DNA of 64,000 bases, taken from NCBI RefSeq assembly GCF_001687625.2, contig NZ_CP016538.2, positions 2,138,501 to 2,202,500 of the forward strand, read 5' to 3'. This document shows positions 38,201 to 46,832 of the stretch, piece by piece. The translations under genes were made by a program, and so were the position numbers. Numbering within the stretch: the stretch's first letter is position 1; each line of letters opens with the position of its first letter. The notes under the pieces are model-generated. The model searched no databases. It was not told where the DNA came from and saw only the letters and a program-made list of their open reading frames with translations. Origin of the DNA: Planococcus maritimus (GTDB lineage Bacteria; Bacillota; Bacilli; Bacillales_A; Planococcaceae).

Positions 38201-38900
38201 CTGCCTCAAAACTATGACGTATCGTCATTTTTAAATCATTCATGAACGGCAATTCGTCAACTGTGGCATGTTCCGACACATCGTAAAGCTGTGGCAATTG
38301 TTCAAGCCAAGCCTCCGGTTTAGGGTGCACACGTGAATAATCATATAACTTCCCTAGTAAAATCTCCATGGCCTGGTCGCTGCGGTCAGAAGTAAAACTG
38401 TCCGCAAGCCTGTAAACTTTGTCGCGCCCTTCCCCCTCGTAAGCAGATTCAAGCACTGCTTCCATCACATCGTCACGCAATAAGGCCGCTTCTGTATCTC
38501 CAGCAATACGGAATCCTGGGTCGATTTCCAATAGATAGGCGTATTGCTTCACCACTTGCAAGCAAAACGAATGCAAGGTCGAAATTTGAGCTTTATTGAT
38601 CAGCCTCAGCTGTTTTTTCAAATGAACCGAGTCTGGCTGTGCAGCGACCGCCTGCTCGAGAGCCGCAGACATACGGTGGCGCATTTCTGCTGCAGAGGCA
38701 TTCGTAAAGGTCACAACCAATAGCTCGTCGACTGATATCGGATCTTGCTCATCCAGTACCTTTTCAATCATCCGATTGATCAATACAGCCGTTTTCCCAG
38801 AGCCTGCCGCGGCCGATACAAGCATGTCCTGCCCCTTGGCCCAAATCGCCTGCCATTGTTCGTCTGTCCATGTGGCATCATTCGGTTTTTTCGGTATCAT
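35295..38900 (-). CDS. addA: ATP-dependent helicase/nuclease subunit A
   Basis: 1201-residue AddA of the double-strand-break resection complex that feeds RecA. UvrD-type helicase motifs: Walker A AAAGSGKT near residue 31, DEYQDTN, and the C-terminal RMTVHKSKGLEFP-like motif. The RecB nuclease domain at the end shows EWVLLDYKTDQT. ATG at 38900 (AAGGAGGT, 9 bases) rather than 38930; it overlaps the last 23 bases of addB, so translation is coupled. Confidence 0.96.
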   Translation of the reverse strand: MIPKKPNDATWTDEQWQAIWAKGQDMLVSAAAGSGKTAVLINRMIEKVLDEQDPISVDELLVVTFTNASAAEMRHRMSAALEQAVAAQPDSVHLKKQLRLINKAQISTLHSFCLQVVKQYAYLLEIDPGFRIAGDTEAALLRDDVMEAVLESAYEGEGRDKVYRLADSFTSDRSDQAMEILLGKLYDYSRVHPKPEAWLEQLPQLYDVSEHATVDELPFMNDLKMTIRHSFEAALDLLDEGWELATQPDGPHILEEHFRMDATLIRTALDALDESWASLHAYARNIKWERLASVKKDSCDPQLAEEAKARRNEAKKLINDVKDGYFTRAPERLLGEMREMAPLMRTLVDLTKRFAKDYKALKIDRGLVDFSDLEHYALEILSEDGKPSAIAQDYRTRFKEVLVDEYQDTNMLQETILSLVKSGTEQDGNLFMVGDVKQSIYRFRLAEPMLFLGKYSRFSREAQETGLRIDLNANFRSRKEVLDGTNYIFSQIMGERVGEISYDEDAALKPKAPYPEADVPIHLTLIHEPETEEGEDVSVDMDKSQWEARWIAQKIRQMMDAGTLVHDPWSGKERPLEYRDVVVLMRSMTWSSDFSDEFKAAGVPLYAELSGGYFDALEVMIMLDTLRVIDNPYQDIPLAAVLRAPFFGLQENELAAIRLADAKGTFYDALKAFIRIGTMEQATRLKLSRFTNSLQKWRDLARRGSLAELIWKVYLDTNYYEMAGAMSNGKQRQANLRALHDRALEYEQTAFRGLFRFLRFIDRMRERGDDLGTAKSLSEKENVVRLMTVHKSKGLEFPVVFFAGTGRPFNEMDFHKPYLFDQQYGLAVKAVNPETRIEYTSLPYLAVKEMKQLQMKAEEMRVLYVAMTRAKEQLYLTASVKDIDRLLEKWKTTSGDLLLPDFKRSRAKSYLDWIGPAVTRHPDAKQLHTGGEVIEHHSRFDIDIVETASLEELQPVLEAPEDRPEADADAALIYSRFDFSYPHQAAVEKRSKQSVTEMKRLQLLQSLDEPESFIQEYQPKTQKKAPHRPDFLMDRKLSAADVGTAVHTVMQHLPLERRMNLAEIRQFLEELAGREILTEEEAQAVRAEQVETFFDSPIAQRLIAAEDVRREVPFTYARADEDGDYQIVQGIVDCLFKENGEWVLLDYKTDQTRGMGNVQSVMKERYAIQLSIYQEAVEAILRIPIKERVLYLFSSNEEVKV

Positions 38901-41900
38901 CACGACCCACCTCCTTGCGTATTTTCTCAACTGCCTGTTCAGAACTCAAGACCGGCAATTTCCGGTATGTCTGGTCGGGATCACTCGGATCGAATTGACA
39001 TACCGCGCGGAAGTTGCAAAATTGGCATGGCGTATCGTTTTTTAAGCGGTACGGAGAAACGTCCGTATGGCCATCTAGAATCCCGTTCCCTGCGCCTTGA
39101 TGTTTCTTCCTGACAAATTCACGAATGGTTTCCATGTCTTCTTTTTCTACCGTTTTCGATGAACCTTTGGAGACCGATCCATTTTTATTCAGACGGACGG
39201 GAATAACGTTCGAATATCCGTCGATTTGGTCGTCCATCGCCTGAATGACTTCTGGATCTTCTACGACGAGCCCGTTCATCTTGAACGACTTCGCTAGTTC
39301 TTCTTCCAACTCTTCAGCCGTTAATAATTTTGTCATCTTGAGCATCGGATTGTGCATATGGAAATACAACACGCCAGCCGGTTCCGCCTGCTCCCCTAGC
39401 CAGCGTTTGGAATGGGTCAAGGCGACATCCAAATACGTGAAAGTTTGCAGTGCCAGGCCGTGATACACTTCGCCTAAATCCAGCCCTTGCTTGGACGATT
39501 TATAGTCGACGACTCGCAAATACGGTTTACCGCCAATATCCGTTGAATCGATGCGGTCGATGCGTCCCCTGACATTCATTTTGCGGCCGCGTTCAAGCGG
39601 TATATCGAGCGGTGGAATCGCTTCTTTTGTGCCAAAGCCTACTTCAAGGGCGACCGGCACGAAGCCCGACACTTGTGCATGCTTGCTTAACATGAATGCC
39701 GTTTGGCGAATGATGCCCTCGAGTTTGTATTGGATATAGCGGTAACGATGCGAACTCAACAAGATTTGGTTAACGAAATAAGGTGATAATTGTTCGATTG
39801 CCCGCTTGGCGAGATCTGCACATTGTTCTTTGCTTAACGATGACCAGGAAACGCCCAGTTGCATTACTTCGTCTGAAATCCATTTGATGGCAGCATGGAA
39901 TAAATCTCCCATCGCTGGAGCCGCCAGGCGGTAGTGACTGCGCTCTTCAAGTTTCAAACCATAAGCCGCATAATGGGCAAATTGGCAGCTATGATACGTC
40001 TCGATACGGGAAACGCTCGAGGCAATCGGTGCCCCGTAGAGGGATTCAGCGGTCTCTTCCGATAATTTCTCAGCTTTCGTGTGGCTCAAAGGCTTGAATA
40101 TTTGCTGGATGATCGACGACCAAAGCGGATCTTCCCTGTAATAATCGAGCACGGCTTGCCAATGTCCCGTGAGCTCTCCGCTTCTGATTTGAGCAGCCAG
40201 GTGGGAAAGCGTCGCACGTGGATGGCTAATATATTCCAAAGCATCTGGCTCATGCAGCTCTTCTGGGCCAATCGCTGCCAGTTTCGGCTCAAGCTGAAGC
40301 AAATCAGCGATTTTCCTAATATATAACGAAGGCAACAAAGCTTTCCCTTCCTCATCAGCAATCGGGTAAGAGACGCTCAGCCGGTCGGAAGCGGAAGAGA
40401 ATGAGCGATAGGCCATATACGTTTCATCCATCAGACGCATGCGTGAACTCGGGGCAAGTTCGATTCCTATTTTTTGGAACCACTCCCGCTCCGCATCGGT
40501 CAAAAGCCCTTCATGTTCAATGCGCTGCGGCAAGACCCCATCACTTGCACCAATAATAAAGACCGAGCGGATATCCATTAAGCGCGCCAAGTCCATTTTG
40601 GCAATCGTCACTTGGTCAAGTGACGGCGGAATGCGGGAAAACTCCAAGGTTTCGAAGCCTTCATCAAGAATGCGTGCGGCGCTTTGGAGGTCCAGTTCTT
40701 TATCTCCGAACATCAGGACGAATTGGTCAAGCACACCAACCCATTGATTCCATGCCTGCTCGTGCTCGGTTGCGGCAAGCAATTGATGGTCGGCCTCTTC
40801 ACGGTCTTTCAACAATTGGATTTTCGAATAGACATCGAGTTCTTCCACAAACTGAAACAAGGTAGTGGCAAAATCGCGGCCGGTCACGCAATCGTTGAGG
40901 CGTGTTTTCAAACGCTCGAGTGGATCGCGGACGACATCGCGGACGGTTTGCAATTCCATTTGCAGCGCCAGCTCTTCATCGGTCTGGATGCCTGAATGGA
41001 ATTCGAGCCCGCGGTATTTTTTATAGACCCAACGCTTATCGTCAAACCAACGTTCGCCATAAATGCCATTTGCCAGGACGAAATTCTCGAGCTGGTCTCC
41101 TCGTTCCCGCCATTTCGTGACATTGCCTTCTGGAAAGAACAAATCCGTCTTCAATGCCCGAAAAACTGGTTCATATGCATAATTTCCGATGACCGCTTCG
41201 AGTGCAGAGCGGCTGAATTCGATCAATGGATGATGAAGCATCGATTTTTTTTGACTGATGAAATAAGGGATTTCGTATTGCGGAAAAATAGTATTGATCA
41301 ATTCGTCGTACACTTCCGGCTGTCGGTACAGCACCGCAATATCATGATAGCGGGAACCTTCCATTACTTGTTGGCGGATCGACCGGGCAAGTTCGTGGAT
41401 TTCAGCGCGCCGGTTCGACGCTTCGACTAATTCGACGGCTCCTTGGCCTTGAATGGAAGGAGCGGGAAAAGTTTCAATAAAGCGTTCGACATGCATTAGC
41501 TCCTCATTGTTGAAGCGCTTCGTTTCTCTCAAGTAGACCTCTGGTTCTAGCTCAATTCCTTCCACTGCGGCAAGATCTGTCAAACGGCTTGCTGTGACGG
41601 CCGATTGATAGAATAACGACTGCTCGTCTTCGGCGCTGCTCGCATCGTCCATCGGCAAGACGATCGTCACAGATTTGGCATGCTTCAGCAACTCTTCGAT
41701 GATTTGGAATTCACGTGCTGTAAAACTGACAAACCCGTCAATGTAAATAACCGATTGCTTAATCGTTTCTGAGTGCCGGATTTTCTCACTTAACAATCCG
41801 AGGTGACCTTCGGAATCCACAAATACTTTGCCTAGCCTGCGGTCAATTTCAAGCAAGATGAGCTCTAGGTCTGCAGCCTTGTCCTGCAATGTCCTAGGTG

Positions 41901-42354
41901 CCCCAGCTGTTTCAAGCGAGGAACGGATGGTACCGAGCTCTTCGCAATCGATGCAATAACGGGAAAATTCCTTGATCAATTGTTCAATCTGGTCAGTGAA
42001 CCCCCGCTTCCCTGCCGCTCTTCTAAACAAATTAAATTCATCTCTATGTTCTTCGAGCAAACTGCGGATCAGCATACGGTAGCCAAATGTATCGATTTCC
42101 TTGCGGCTAATCCCGCCGACTTCCTGTAATACACGCCAGGCTAGCCGCTTGAACGTGACGGCTTGCGCACGGATCATCCCATTCATGCCATATGCTGCGG
42201 ATAATCGATATTCCGTTGAAAACGACATTTGATCGGGAACAATGAGAAATATCGGATCCCCGTCTGCTTGGTCTTTTAAACTATCAGCGATTTCCTCTTG
42301 GACAAAACGGGTTTTTCCGGTTCCAGCTCGCCCGTACACAATGCGTAGAGACAT
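38878..42354 (-). CDS. addB: ATP-dependent helicase/nuclease subunit B
   Basis: 1158-residue partner of AddA. Walker A GRAGTGKT at residues 8-15; nuclease motif VVDYKSS near 960; the four iron-sulfur cysteines are at about 790 (HSCQF) and 1111, 1114 and 1120 (PCQFCNFRAVCQF). ATG at 42354 with GAAGGGG 8 bases upstream is preferred to GTG at 42363. First gene of addB-addA-DUF418, behind a LexA-type box. Confidence 0.96.
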   Translation of the reverse strand: MSLRIVYGRAGTGKTRFVQEEIADSLKDQADGDPIFLIVPDQMSFSTEYRLSAAYGMNGMIRAQAVTFKRLAWRVLQEVGGISRKEIDTFGYRMLIRSLLEEHRDEFNLFRRAAGKRGFTDQIEQLIKEFSRYCIDCEELGTIRSSLETAGAPRTLQDKAADLELILLEIDRRLGKVFVDSEGHLGLLSEKIRHSETIKQSVIYIDGFVSFTAREFQIIEELLKHAKSVTIVLPMDDASSAEDEQSLFYQSAVTASRLTDLAAVEGIELEPEVYLRETKRFNNEELMHVERFIETFPAPSIQGQGAVELVEASNRRAEIHELARSIRQQVMEGSRYHDIAVLYRQPEVYDELINTIFPQYEIPYFISQKKSMLHHPLIEFSRSALEAVIGNYAYEPVFRALKTDLFFPEGNVTKWRERGDQLENFVLANGIYGERWFDDKRWVYKKYRGLEFHSGIQTDEELALQMELQTVRDVVRDPLERLKTRLNDCVTGRDFATTLFQFVEELDVYSKIQLLKDREEADHQLLAATEHEQAWNQWVGVLDQFVLMFGDKELDLQSAARILDEGFETLEFSRIPPSLDQVTIAKMDLARLMDIRSVFIIGASDGVLPQRIEHEGLLTDAEREWFQKIGIELAPSSRMRLMDETYMAYRSFSSASDRLSVSYPIADEEGKALLPSLYIRKIADLLQLEPKLAAIGPEELHEPDALEYISHPRATLSHLAAQIRSGELTGHWQAVLDYYREDPLWSSIIQQIFKPLSHTKAEKLSEETAESLYGAPIASSVSRIETYHSCQFAHYAAYGLKLEERSHYRLAAPAMGDLFHAAIKWISDEVMQLGVSWSSLSKEQCADLAKRAIEQLSPYFVNQILLSSHRYRYIQYKLEGIIRQTAFMLSKHAQVSGFVPVALEVGFGTKEAIPPLDIPLERGRKMNVRGRIDRIDSTDIGGKPYLRVVDYKSSKQGLDLGEVYHGLALQTFTYLDVALTHSKRWLGEQAEPAGVLYFHMHNPMLKMTKLLTAEELEEELAKSFKMNGLVVEDPEVIQAMDDQIDGYSNVIPVRLNKNGSVSKGSSKTVEKEDMETIREFVRKKHQGAGNGILDGHTDVSPYRLKNDTPCQFCNFRAVCQFDPSDPDQTYRKLPVLSSEQAVEKIRKEVGRDDTEKTE

Positions 42355-42376
42355 ATAATGCACCCCTTCTCAATAA

Positions 42377-42390
42377 AGAACGTTTGTTCT
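42377..42390 (-). promoter_or_regulatory. LexA (DinR) SOS box upstream of addBA
   Basis: AGAACAAACGTTCT fits the Bacillus SOS consensus CGAACRNRYGTTYG at 12 of 14 positions, with the GAAC-N4-GTTC core perfect. It lies one base downstream of a minus-strand TATAAT (42397-42392) and 23 bp before the addB start, an ideal repressor position. The -35 is weak. Confidence 0.8.
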
Positions 42391-42428
42391 CATTATACTA
42401 TATACGATAAAAAAGAACGACTTTTCCG

Positions 42429-43061
42429 TTAAGATAGCCGTTCCTTTTCACGTTCTTCTTTCGCTCTTTTGAAATCGGCTTCTACTTTATTATTGAGCCG
42501 CTTCTCCAAAATTTTTCCAATAATATACAACAAGACGATGACGACAATCACAATAGCTGTGCGGATCGGCTGGGTAAACAAAGCGCGAATATCATAACCG
42601 ACATAAGAAATCGTCAAGACCATGACAAATTTCCCGGCCATCAAAGTCAATAAATAATAATGGCGGCTGATATTTGATAGCCCTGCCACTAGATTGACGA
42701 GTGCCGATGGCGTAAACGGAAAACACAGCAGCAAGAATAAGGGCCCGAAGCCATTGCGCTCTACCCAATGAATAAGCCGTTCCACTTTCTGATGGCGCGT
42801 CATGAATTTCATGAAGCGCGCTTGGCCGAATTTTCGGACCAACAAAAAGACTGTATAAGATCCAGCGACCGCCCCGCCCCAGGATAAGAGGAAACCGAGC
42901 CATAGACCGTATGCAGTGGCATTAGCAAAAACGAACACAAATAATGGCAAAAACGGCAAAAACGATTCGATGAACGGCAACAAAAATCCAATGAACGGAC
43001 CAAATGCCCGGTAAGATTGCGTTAACTCGACAATGTTTTCCATCGTAAAAAAATCCGACAT
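42429..43061 (-). CDS. TVP38/TMEM64 family membrane protein
   Basis: 210-residue SNARE-associated (DedA-like) membrane protein, about six helices, with a positively charged C-terminal tail. The family core GGAVAGSYTVFLLVRKFG and FPFTPSALVNLVAGLS is evident. A similar gene, yhjE, lies next to addB in B. subtilis. Function unknown, perhaps lipid scrambling by analogy. ATG with AAGGAC. A small hairpin with CTTTTTT after the stop (about 42411-42426) is a weak terminator. Confidence 0.85.
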   Translation of the reverse strand: MSDFFTMENIVELTQSYRAFGPFIGFLLPFIESFLPFLPLFVFVFANATAYGLWLGFLLSWGGAVAGSYTVFLLVRKFGQARFMKFMTRHQKVERLIHWVERNGFGPLFLLLCFPFTPSALVNLVAGLSNISRHYYLLTLMAGKFVMVLTISYVGYDIRALFTQPIRTAIVIVVIVLLYIIGKILEKRLNNKVEADFKRAKEEREKERLS

Positions 43062-43203
43062 AGGCTCAGTCCTTTTAAATTGCGTGATTTTTCAATAATG
43101 AATCTAATAACAGGAAAAAATATGCTATGCTATGATAATTACTTTACACTCTTTCTCCCGTTTTGGAAAAGAGAAATACTTGCGGCTAAAGGAGCGGAAC
43201 AAA

Positions 43204-43896
43204 TTGAAGGAACACGGATTTTCTTCTGGGATTAAAGCTGGCGCGAGCATCGCCATCGGATATTTCCCAGTCGCATTGACTTTTGGGCTATTGGCGAAAA
43301 CAACAGGCTTGTCTCTCATCGAAACGACGGCCATGAGCATCTTCGTTTTTGCCGGTGCCGCCCAGTATATATCACTTTCCCTCATCACAGCCGGCGTACT
43401 CCCGGCGCTCATCGTCGTCAACACGTTCATCGTCAATATTCGCCATTTTTTGATGACAGCGGCGTTGAACGAAAAAATGGAGCCGGCCGCCCGTTGGAAA
43501 AAAGCGCTGTATGCGTTTGGCATTACCGATGAAACCTTTACGGTGCTCGCGACACAGCCAGGCCATAAAATCCGAACCTCATTTGCAGCTGGCGTCATTG
43601 TAATATCTTACGGAAGTTGGGTATTGTTCACTGCACTTGGCCATTTGATTGGCGCCAGCCTCCCAGCTTTTTTACAGGCATCCATGTCAATCGCCCTGTA
43701 TGCAATGTTTGTCGGCTTGCTTGTTCCCTCCATGAAAGGCAACCGCAAAGTCGTCAGCCTGGCATTCATCGCTGCCCTATTCAATTCGCTATTTTTCTTC
43801 ACCGGCTGGCTGTCCACTGGCTGGGCAATCATGGTGTCGACTCTCGCTTCAGCCATTATCATTGAACTAATTTCACGGAAAGGAGTTGCCGCCTAA
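43204..43896 (+). CDS. azlC: AzlC family branched-chain amino-acid exporter, large subunit
   Basis: 230-residue membrane protein, about seven helices, the large subunit of an AzlCD-type exporter for leucine, isoleucine or valine analogues. Family start FSSGIKAGASIAIGYFPVALTFG. The TTG at 43204 has AAAGGAG 9 bases upstream and marks the start; the frame is open back to 43132. Its stop overlaps the azlD start (TAATG), so the pair is coupled. Confidence 0.9.
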   Translation: MKEHGFSSGIKAGASIAIGYFPVALTFGLLAKTTGLSLIETTAMSIFVFAGAAQYISLSLITAGVLPALIVVNTFIVNIRHFLMTAALNEKMEPAARWKKALYAFGITDETFTVLATQPGHKIRTSFAAGVIVISYGSWVLFTALGHLIGASLPAFLQASMSIALYAMFVGLLVPSMKGNRKVVSLAFIAALFNSLFFFTGWLSTGWAIMVSTLASAIIIELISRKGVAA

Positions 43897-44204
43897 TGGG
43901 TGCTTGGATCTGGTGGATGATTTTTGGAATGGCTATCGTTACCTATATTCCGCGTGCTATCCCGTTAACCTTTTTGGAAGGCCGTGAGTTGCCAGAAGTG
44001 GTACAGAATGTATTGCGCAATATTCCATACGCCGTACTGGGCGCTTTGATTTTTCCGGCTGTATTCTTCATTCAGGAAAACATCTGGTTCGGCGTGATCG
44101 GTGTCGCCTCTGCATTTGCCATCGCGATTGCCGGAGCGAATGTAATCTTCGTCGTACTTGGGACGATTGCTATACTTTCCATATATGGACTTTGGTTCGG
44201 ATAA
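43896..44204 (+). CDS. azlD: AzlD family subunit
   Basis: 102-residue small subunit with four helices; the YIPRAIPLTFLEGRELPE segment is typical. Overlaps azlC by one base. AzlC and AzlD act together in the membrane. Confidence 0.9.
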   Translation: MGAWIWWMIFGMAIVTYIPRAIPLTFLEGRELPEVVQNVLRNIPYAVLGALIFPAVFFIQENIWFGVIGVASAFAIAIAGANVIFVVLGTIAILSIYGLWFG

Positions 44205-44205
44205 G

Positions 44206-44247
44206 AAAAAAAGCCGTCACTCATTTTCATGAGCTTCGGCTTTTTTT
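44206..44247. terminator. Bidirectional terminator of azlCD and csbA
   Basis: Stem AAAAAGCCG (44208-44216) with CGGCTTTTT (44237-44245) and an inner CTCAT/ATGAG. The csbA stop codon lies inside it. Confidence 0.92.
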
Positions 44248-44474
44248 CTTTTTTGATACATATTGCTTGCATACCAGAAACCAGCTGTTAATGAAGCGGC
44301 ATTGACGATAAACAATAACCACGTATGAGTGAAGCCGGCATACACTGCCGCTGCAATCAATGCTACGGTCAAGATGAGGCCGACATAATGGTTGAACGTC
44401 ACTCGCGTAAACAGGATCACAAGAAGCCCGGGCACAAACAGCGATAGGAAAAACTTAGTCACCATTGACTCCAT
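44217..44474 (-). CDS. csbA: CsbA-like small membrane protein
   Basis: 85-residue protein with two to three helices; the segment PGLLVILFTRVTFNHYVG is nearly that of B. subtilis CsbA (DUF2198), a sigma-B-controlled protein of unknown function. ATG with AAGGAG. It follows minJ by only 12 bp, so it is probably cotranscribed; no separate sigma-B promoter is evident here. Confidence 0.82.
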   Translation of the reverse strand: MESMVTKFFLSLFVPGLLVILFTRVTFNHYVGLILTVALIAAAVYAGFTHTWLLFIVNAASLTAGFWYASNMYQKRKKAEAHENE

Positions 44475-44486
44475 ATTTTTCTCTCC

Positions 44487-45644
44487 TTACTCGACAATCA
44501 AGAGACCTAGACGATGGTGGTCATGACGGAAGACAACATGTTGTCGAAGACGCATTTCCAGGTTATGGTCGATTACTTCCAAGCGGCAATGCGCCGCGTT
44601 AAGTTGGATGGCTTCGTATAGTTCCGTTTCATTCGTCACAGTGGTGCCGTTTACTTTGCGGATGATTTCCCCGCGCACAAGCCCCATCTTCTCTGCAGGA
44701 GAGCCCGGAAGCACATCGATGATCATGACACCTTGCGCTTGTGGAGTCACTGTGTAATTCCCGCTACGCTCTTTTTGTGCATAATACACGCTGATGCCTA
44801 AACGGAACACTGCACCAGCAGCAAGTGCGATGATTGCCATCGGCTGCCAAAGAAAACCGAATAGGGCAAGAACAATCGTCAAGACAGCCGACCCTGCAAC
44901 CGATTTGGCGATTTTAGGATACAAATAAACAGGCAAGGTACGTTTACTGCGGCCTTGGAACCCGAATACGACTGGGAACAAGATGAAGGAAAAGGCCGAT
45001 TCTCCAATCGGCAGCTGCGGCCAATACGGTGCGTATTCAGAAATCATCTCTCCTGGCACGACCAAGACAGCTGGGATCAGCCACAACCGGCGGGAAATAT
45101 AAGCAGCTGCACGCAAGCCACGCGCCGATTTATGCAGGCGCGGCGATGCGGCTGCTGCCGCTGACTTGTCGATCATACGGCTCTCGATAAATAGGACAAT
45201 CCCTGAAATCAAAGCGACTGAAATGAGCCATCCGTCCGAAAAGCTTCGACCAGCCATTTCGGCGAATCCAAGATTGAGACTCCAATTACTAGCTTCAAAT
45301 AACCAAACGATTACTGCTGCAGCTCCCGCTAAATAAATAAAAGAAGCCAGATGATAAAATCCGGTCAGCATGATGATAATGCTGACGATGCTAAGCGCAA
45401 TCAGCCATTCCATCGGTACTGCTAACCCAGCGGCTGCCACGATCACCGATAGGATCAATGCATATAGCAAGCCATCCTTCAGTAAGCGCTTGAATTCCGT
45501 CCCGCCGTACACAATCCGCGTACGGAAAATACGGCGTTCTTTTTTAACGCGAAAATATCCAAGCATGGTCGCAGCAAATAATGCGACATAAAAAACAGGG
45601 TTGAGAAAAAACATGGCGATTGCCATCAAAAAATCCGTTAACAC
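44487..45644 (-). CDS. minJ: Topological determinant of cell division MinJ
   Basis: 385-residue membrane protein linking DivIVA to MinCD at the poles and division site. About seven or eight helices occupy residues 1-280, then a C-terminal PDZ domain (about 295-385) with GVMIIDVLPGSPAEKMGL as carboxylate-binding loop. GTG at 45644 with AAGGA, a moderate ribosome site. Upstream of csbA, as in related genomes. Confidence 0.88.
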   Translation of the reverse strand: MLTDFLMAIAMFFLNPVFYVALFAATMLGYFRVKKERRIFRTRIVYGGTEFKRLLKDGLLYALILSVIVAAAGLAVPMEWLIALSIVSIIIMLTGFYHLASFIYLAGAAAVIVWLFEASNWSLNLGFAEMAGRSFSDGWLISVALISGIVLFIESRMIDKSAAAAASPRLHKSARGLRAAAYISRRLWLIPAVLVVPGEMISEYAPYWPQLPIGESAFSFILFPVVFGFQGRSKRTLPVYLYPKIAKSVAGSAVLTIVLALFGFLWQPMAIIALAAGAVFRLGISVYYAQKERSGNYTVTPQAQGVMIIDVLPGSPAEKMGLVRGEIIRKVNGTTVTNETELYEAIQLNAAHCRLEVIDHNLEMRLRQHVVFRHDHHRLGLLIVE

Positions 45645-45725
45645 TCCACTGACACCATCCTTAAGCTAAATGAACTTATCTTCCATTGTACCAAAGAAGC
45701 AGGAATAGCCCTACATCTTTTTCAA

Positions 45726-46832
45726 TCAGTTGAATGCCAGTTGCAGTTGTCCGAGGATATCGTCTGTGCCTTCAATTCCAGCTGACAGTCTGACAACACG
45801 TTCCGTTACGCCGATACGAGCTTTTTCCTCCGCGGATAATGTGCGGTGTGATGTGCCGAATGGATATGACACAGTTGTCTCAACACCAGCCAAAGTCGGA
45901 ACGATTTTAATCCAACCGAGTGAAGAAAAGAAAGTGGAGACATCTATCGACTCAGGCAATTCAAACGAAACAATGGCGCCTTTTCCTGGATACCATACTC
46001 GTGCTTTGTCTTGCAGAAAATCAGCAATCGCCTGTGCATTGGCAGTCTGTTTGTCCATCCGCAGCGCTAAAGTCTTAATGCCGCGAATGGTCAGCCATGC
46101 TTCAAACGGGCTTAAATTCATGCCGAGATTGACCACACGTTTTGTGGCTTCTTCGATCAAGGATTCATCTCCGACCAATACCCCTGAAGTGACATCACTA
46201 TGTCCACCGAGATATTTGGTTGCGCTATGTACGACTAAATCCACACCTTGAGCATAAGGCGTATATGTGTAAGGTGTCGCAAAGGTATTATCTATCATCA
46301 CTTTCACACCGTATTGATTTTTCAAGCGGACAAGTCCTTCGATATCTTCGATTCGCAGAAATGGATTGGTAATCGATTCACTGACGATTAATTTCACTTC
46401 AGGAAAATCAACAAGCATTTGTTCGATCGTGCTGATATCCGAAAAATCTTCGAAGTGCACGGTAATGCCGAGCCTTTTCAATTCTTCTTTCAATAAATGG
46501 AAAGTTCCGCCATACACATCCTCAGCAGCAAGGATATGGTCTCCCGCTTGTGCAACAGCTAAGATTCCAGCAAGTATCGCTGACATGCCAGAAGATGCAG
46601 CCACGCCTCTCGGTGCCCCTTCAAGCTGTGCAACCGTTTGTCCAAGTGCATCTGTATTTGGGTTCGCTGTCCGGGTGTAGAGATACGTTCCATTTCCTTC
46701 GTAATAGCCTTCCAATTCTTCCAACGAAGAAAAAGAGAAAGCCGATGTTTGATAAAGCGGCATGACTTTCGGGCGGATGATCCGCTCTTCCATTCCTGCC
46801 GTGTGTACTGATTTCGTGTCGATTGATGTCAT
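45726..46832 (-). CDS. Transsulfuration-type PLP enzyme, shortened
   Basis: 368-residue Cys/Met-metabolism PLP enzyme (cystathionine synthase/lyase or methionine gamma-lyase type). Conserved: YTRTANPNTDALG, SSGMSAI, the PLP-Lys motif HSATKYLGGHSD and RLSAGIEGTDD at the end. Family members usually have about 380-400 residues. Here the run FLQDKARVWYPGKGAIVSFEL seems to lack about 20 residues that normally include the LPSHPQH loop. Specific activity cannot be decided. ATG overlaps the upstream resA-like stop (ATGA). Confidence 0.85.
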   Translation of the reverse strand: MTSIDTKSVHTAGMEERIIRPKVMPLYQTSAFSFSSLEELEGYYEGNGTYLYTRTANPNTDALGQTVAQLEGAPRGVAASSGMSAILAGILAVAQAGDHILAAEDVYGGTFHLLKEELKRLGITVHFEDFSDISTIEQMLVDFPEVKLIVSESITNPFLRIEDIEGLVRLKNQYGVKVMIDNTFATPYTYTPYAQGVDLVVHSATKYLGGHSDVTSGVLVGDESLIEEATKRVVNLGMNLSPFEAWLTIRGIKTLALRMDKQTANAQAIADFLQDKARVWYPGKGAIVSFELPESIDVSTFFSSLGWIKIVPTLAGVETTVSYPFGTSHRTLSAEEKARIGVTERVVRLSAGIEGTDDILGQLQLAFN

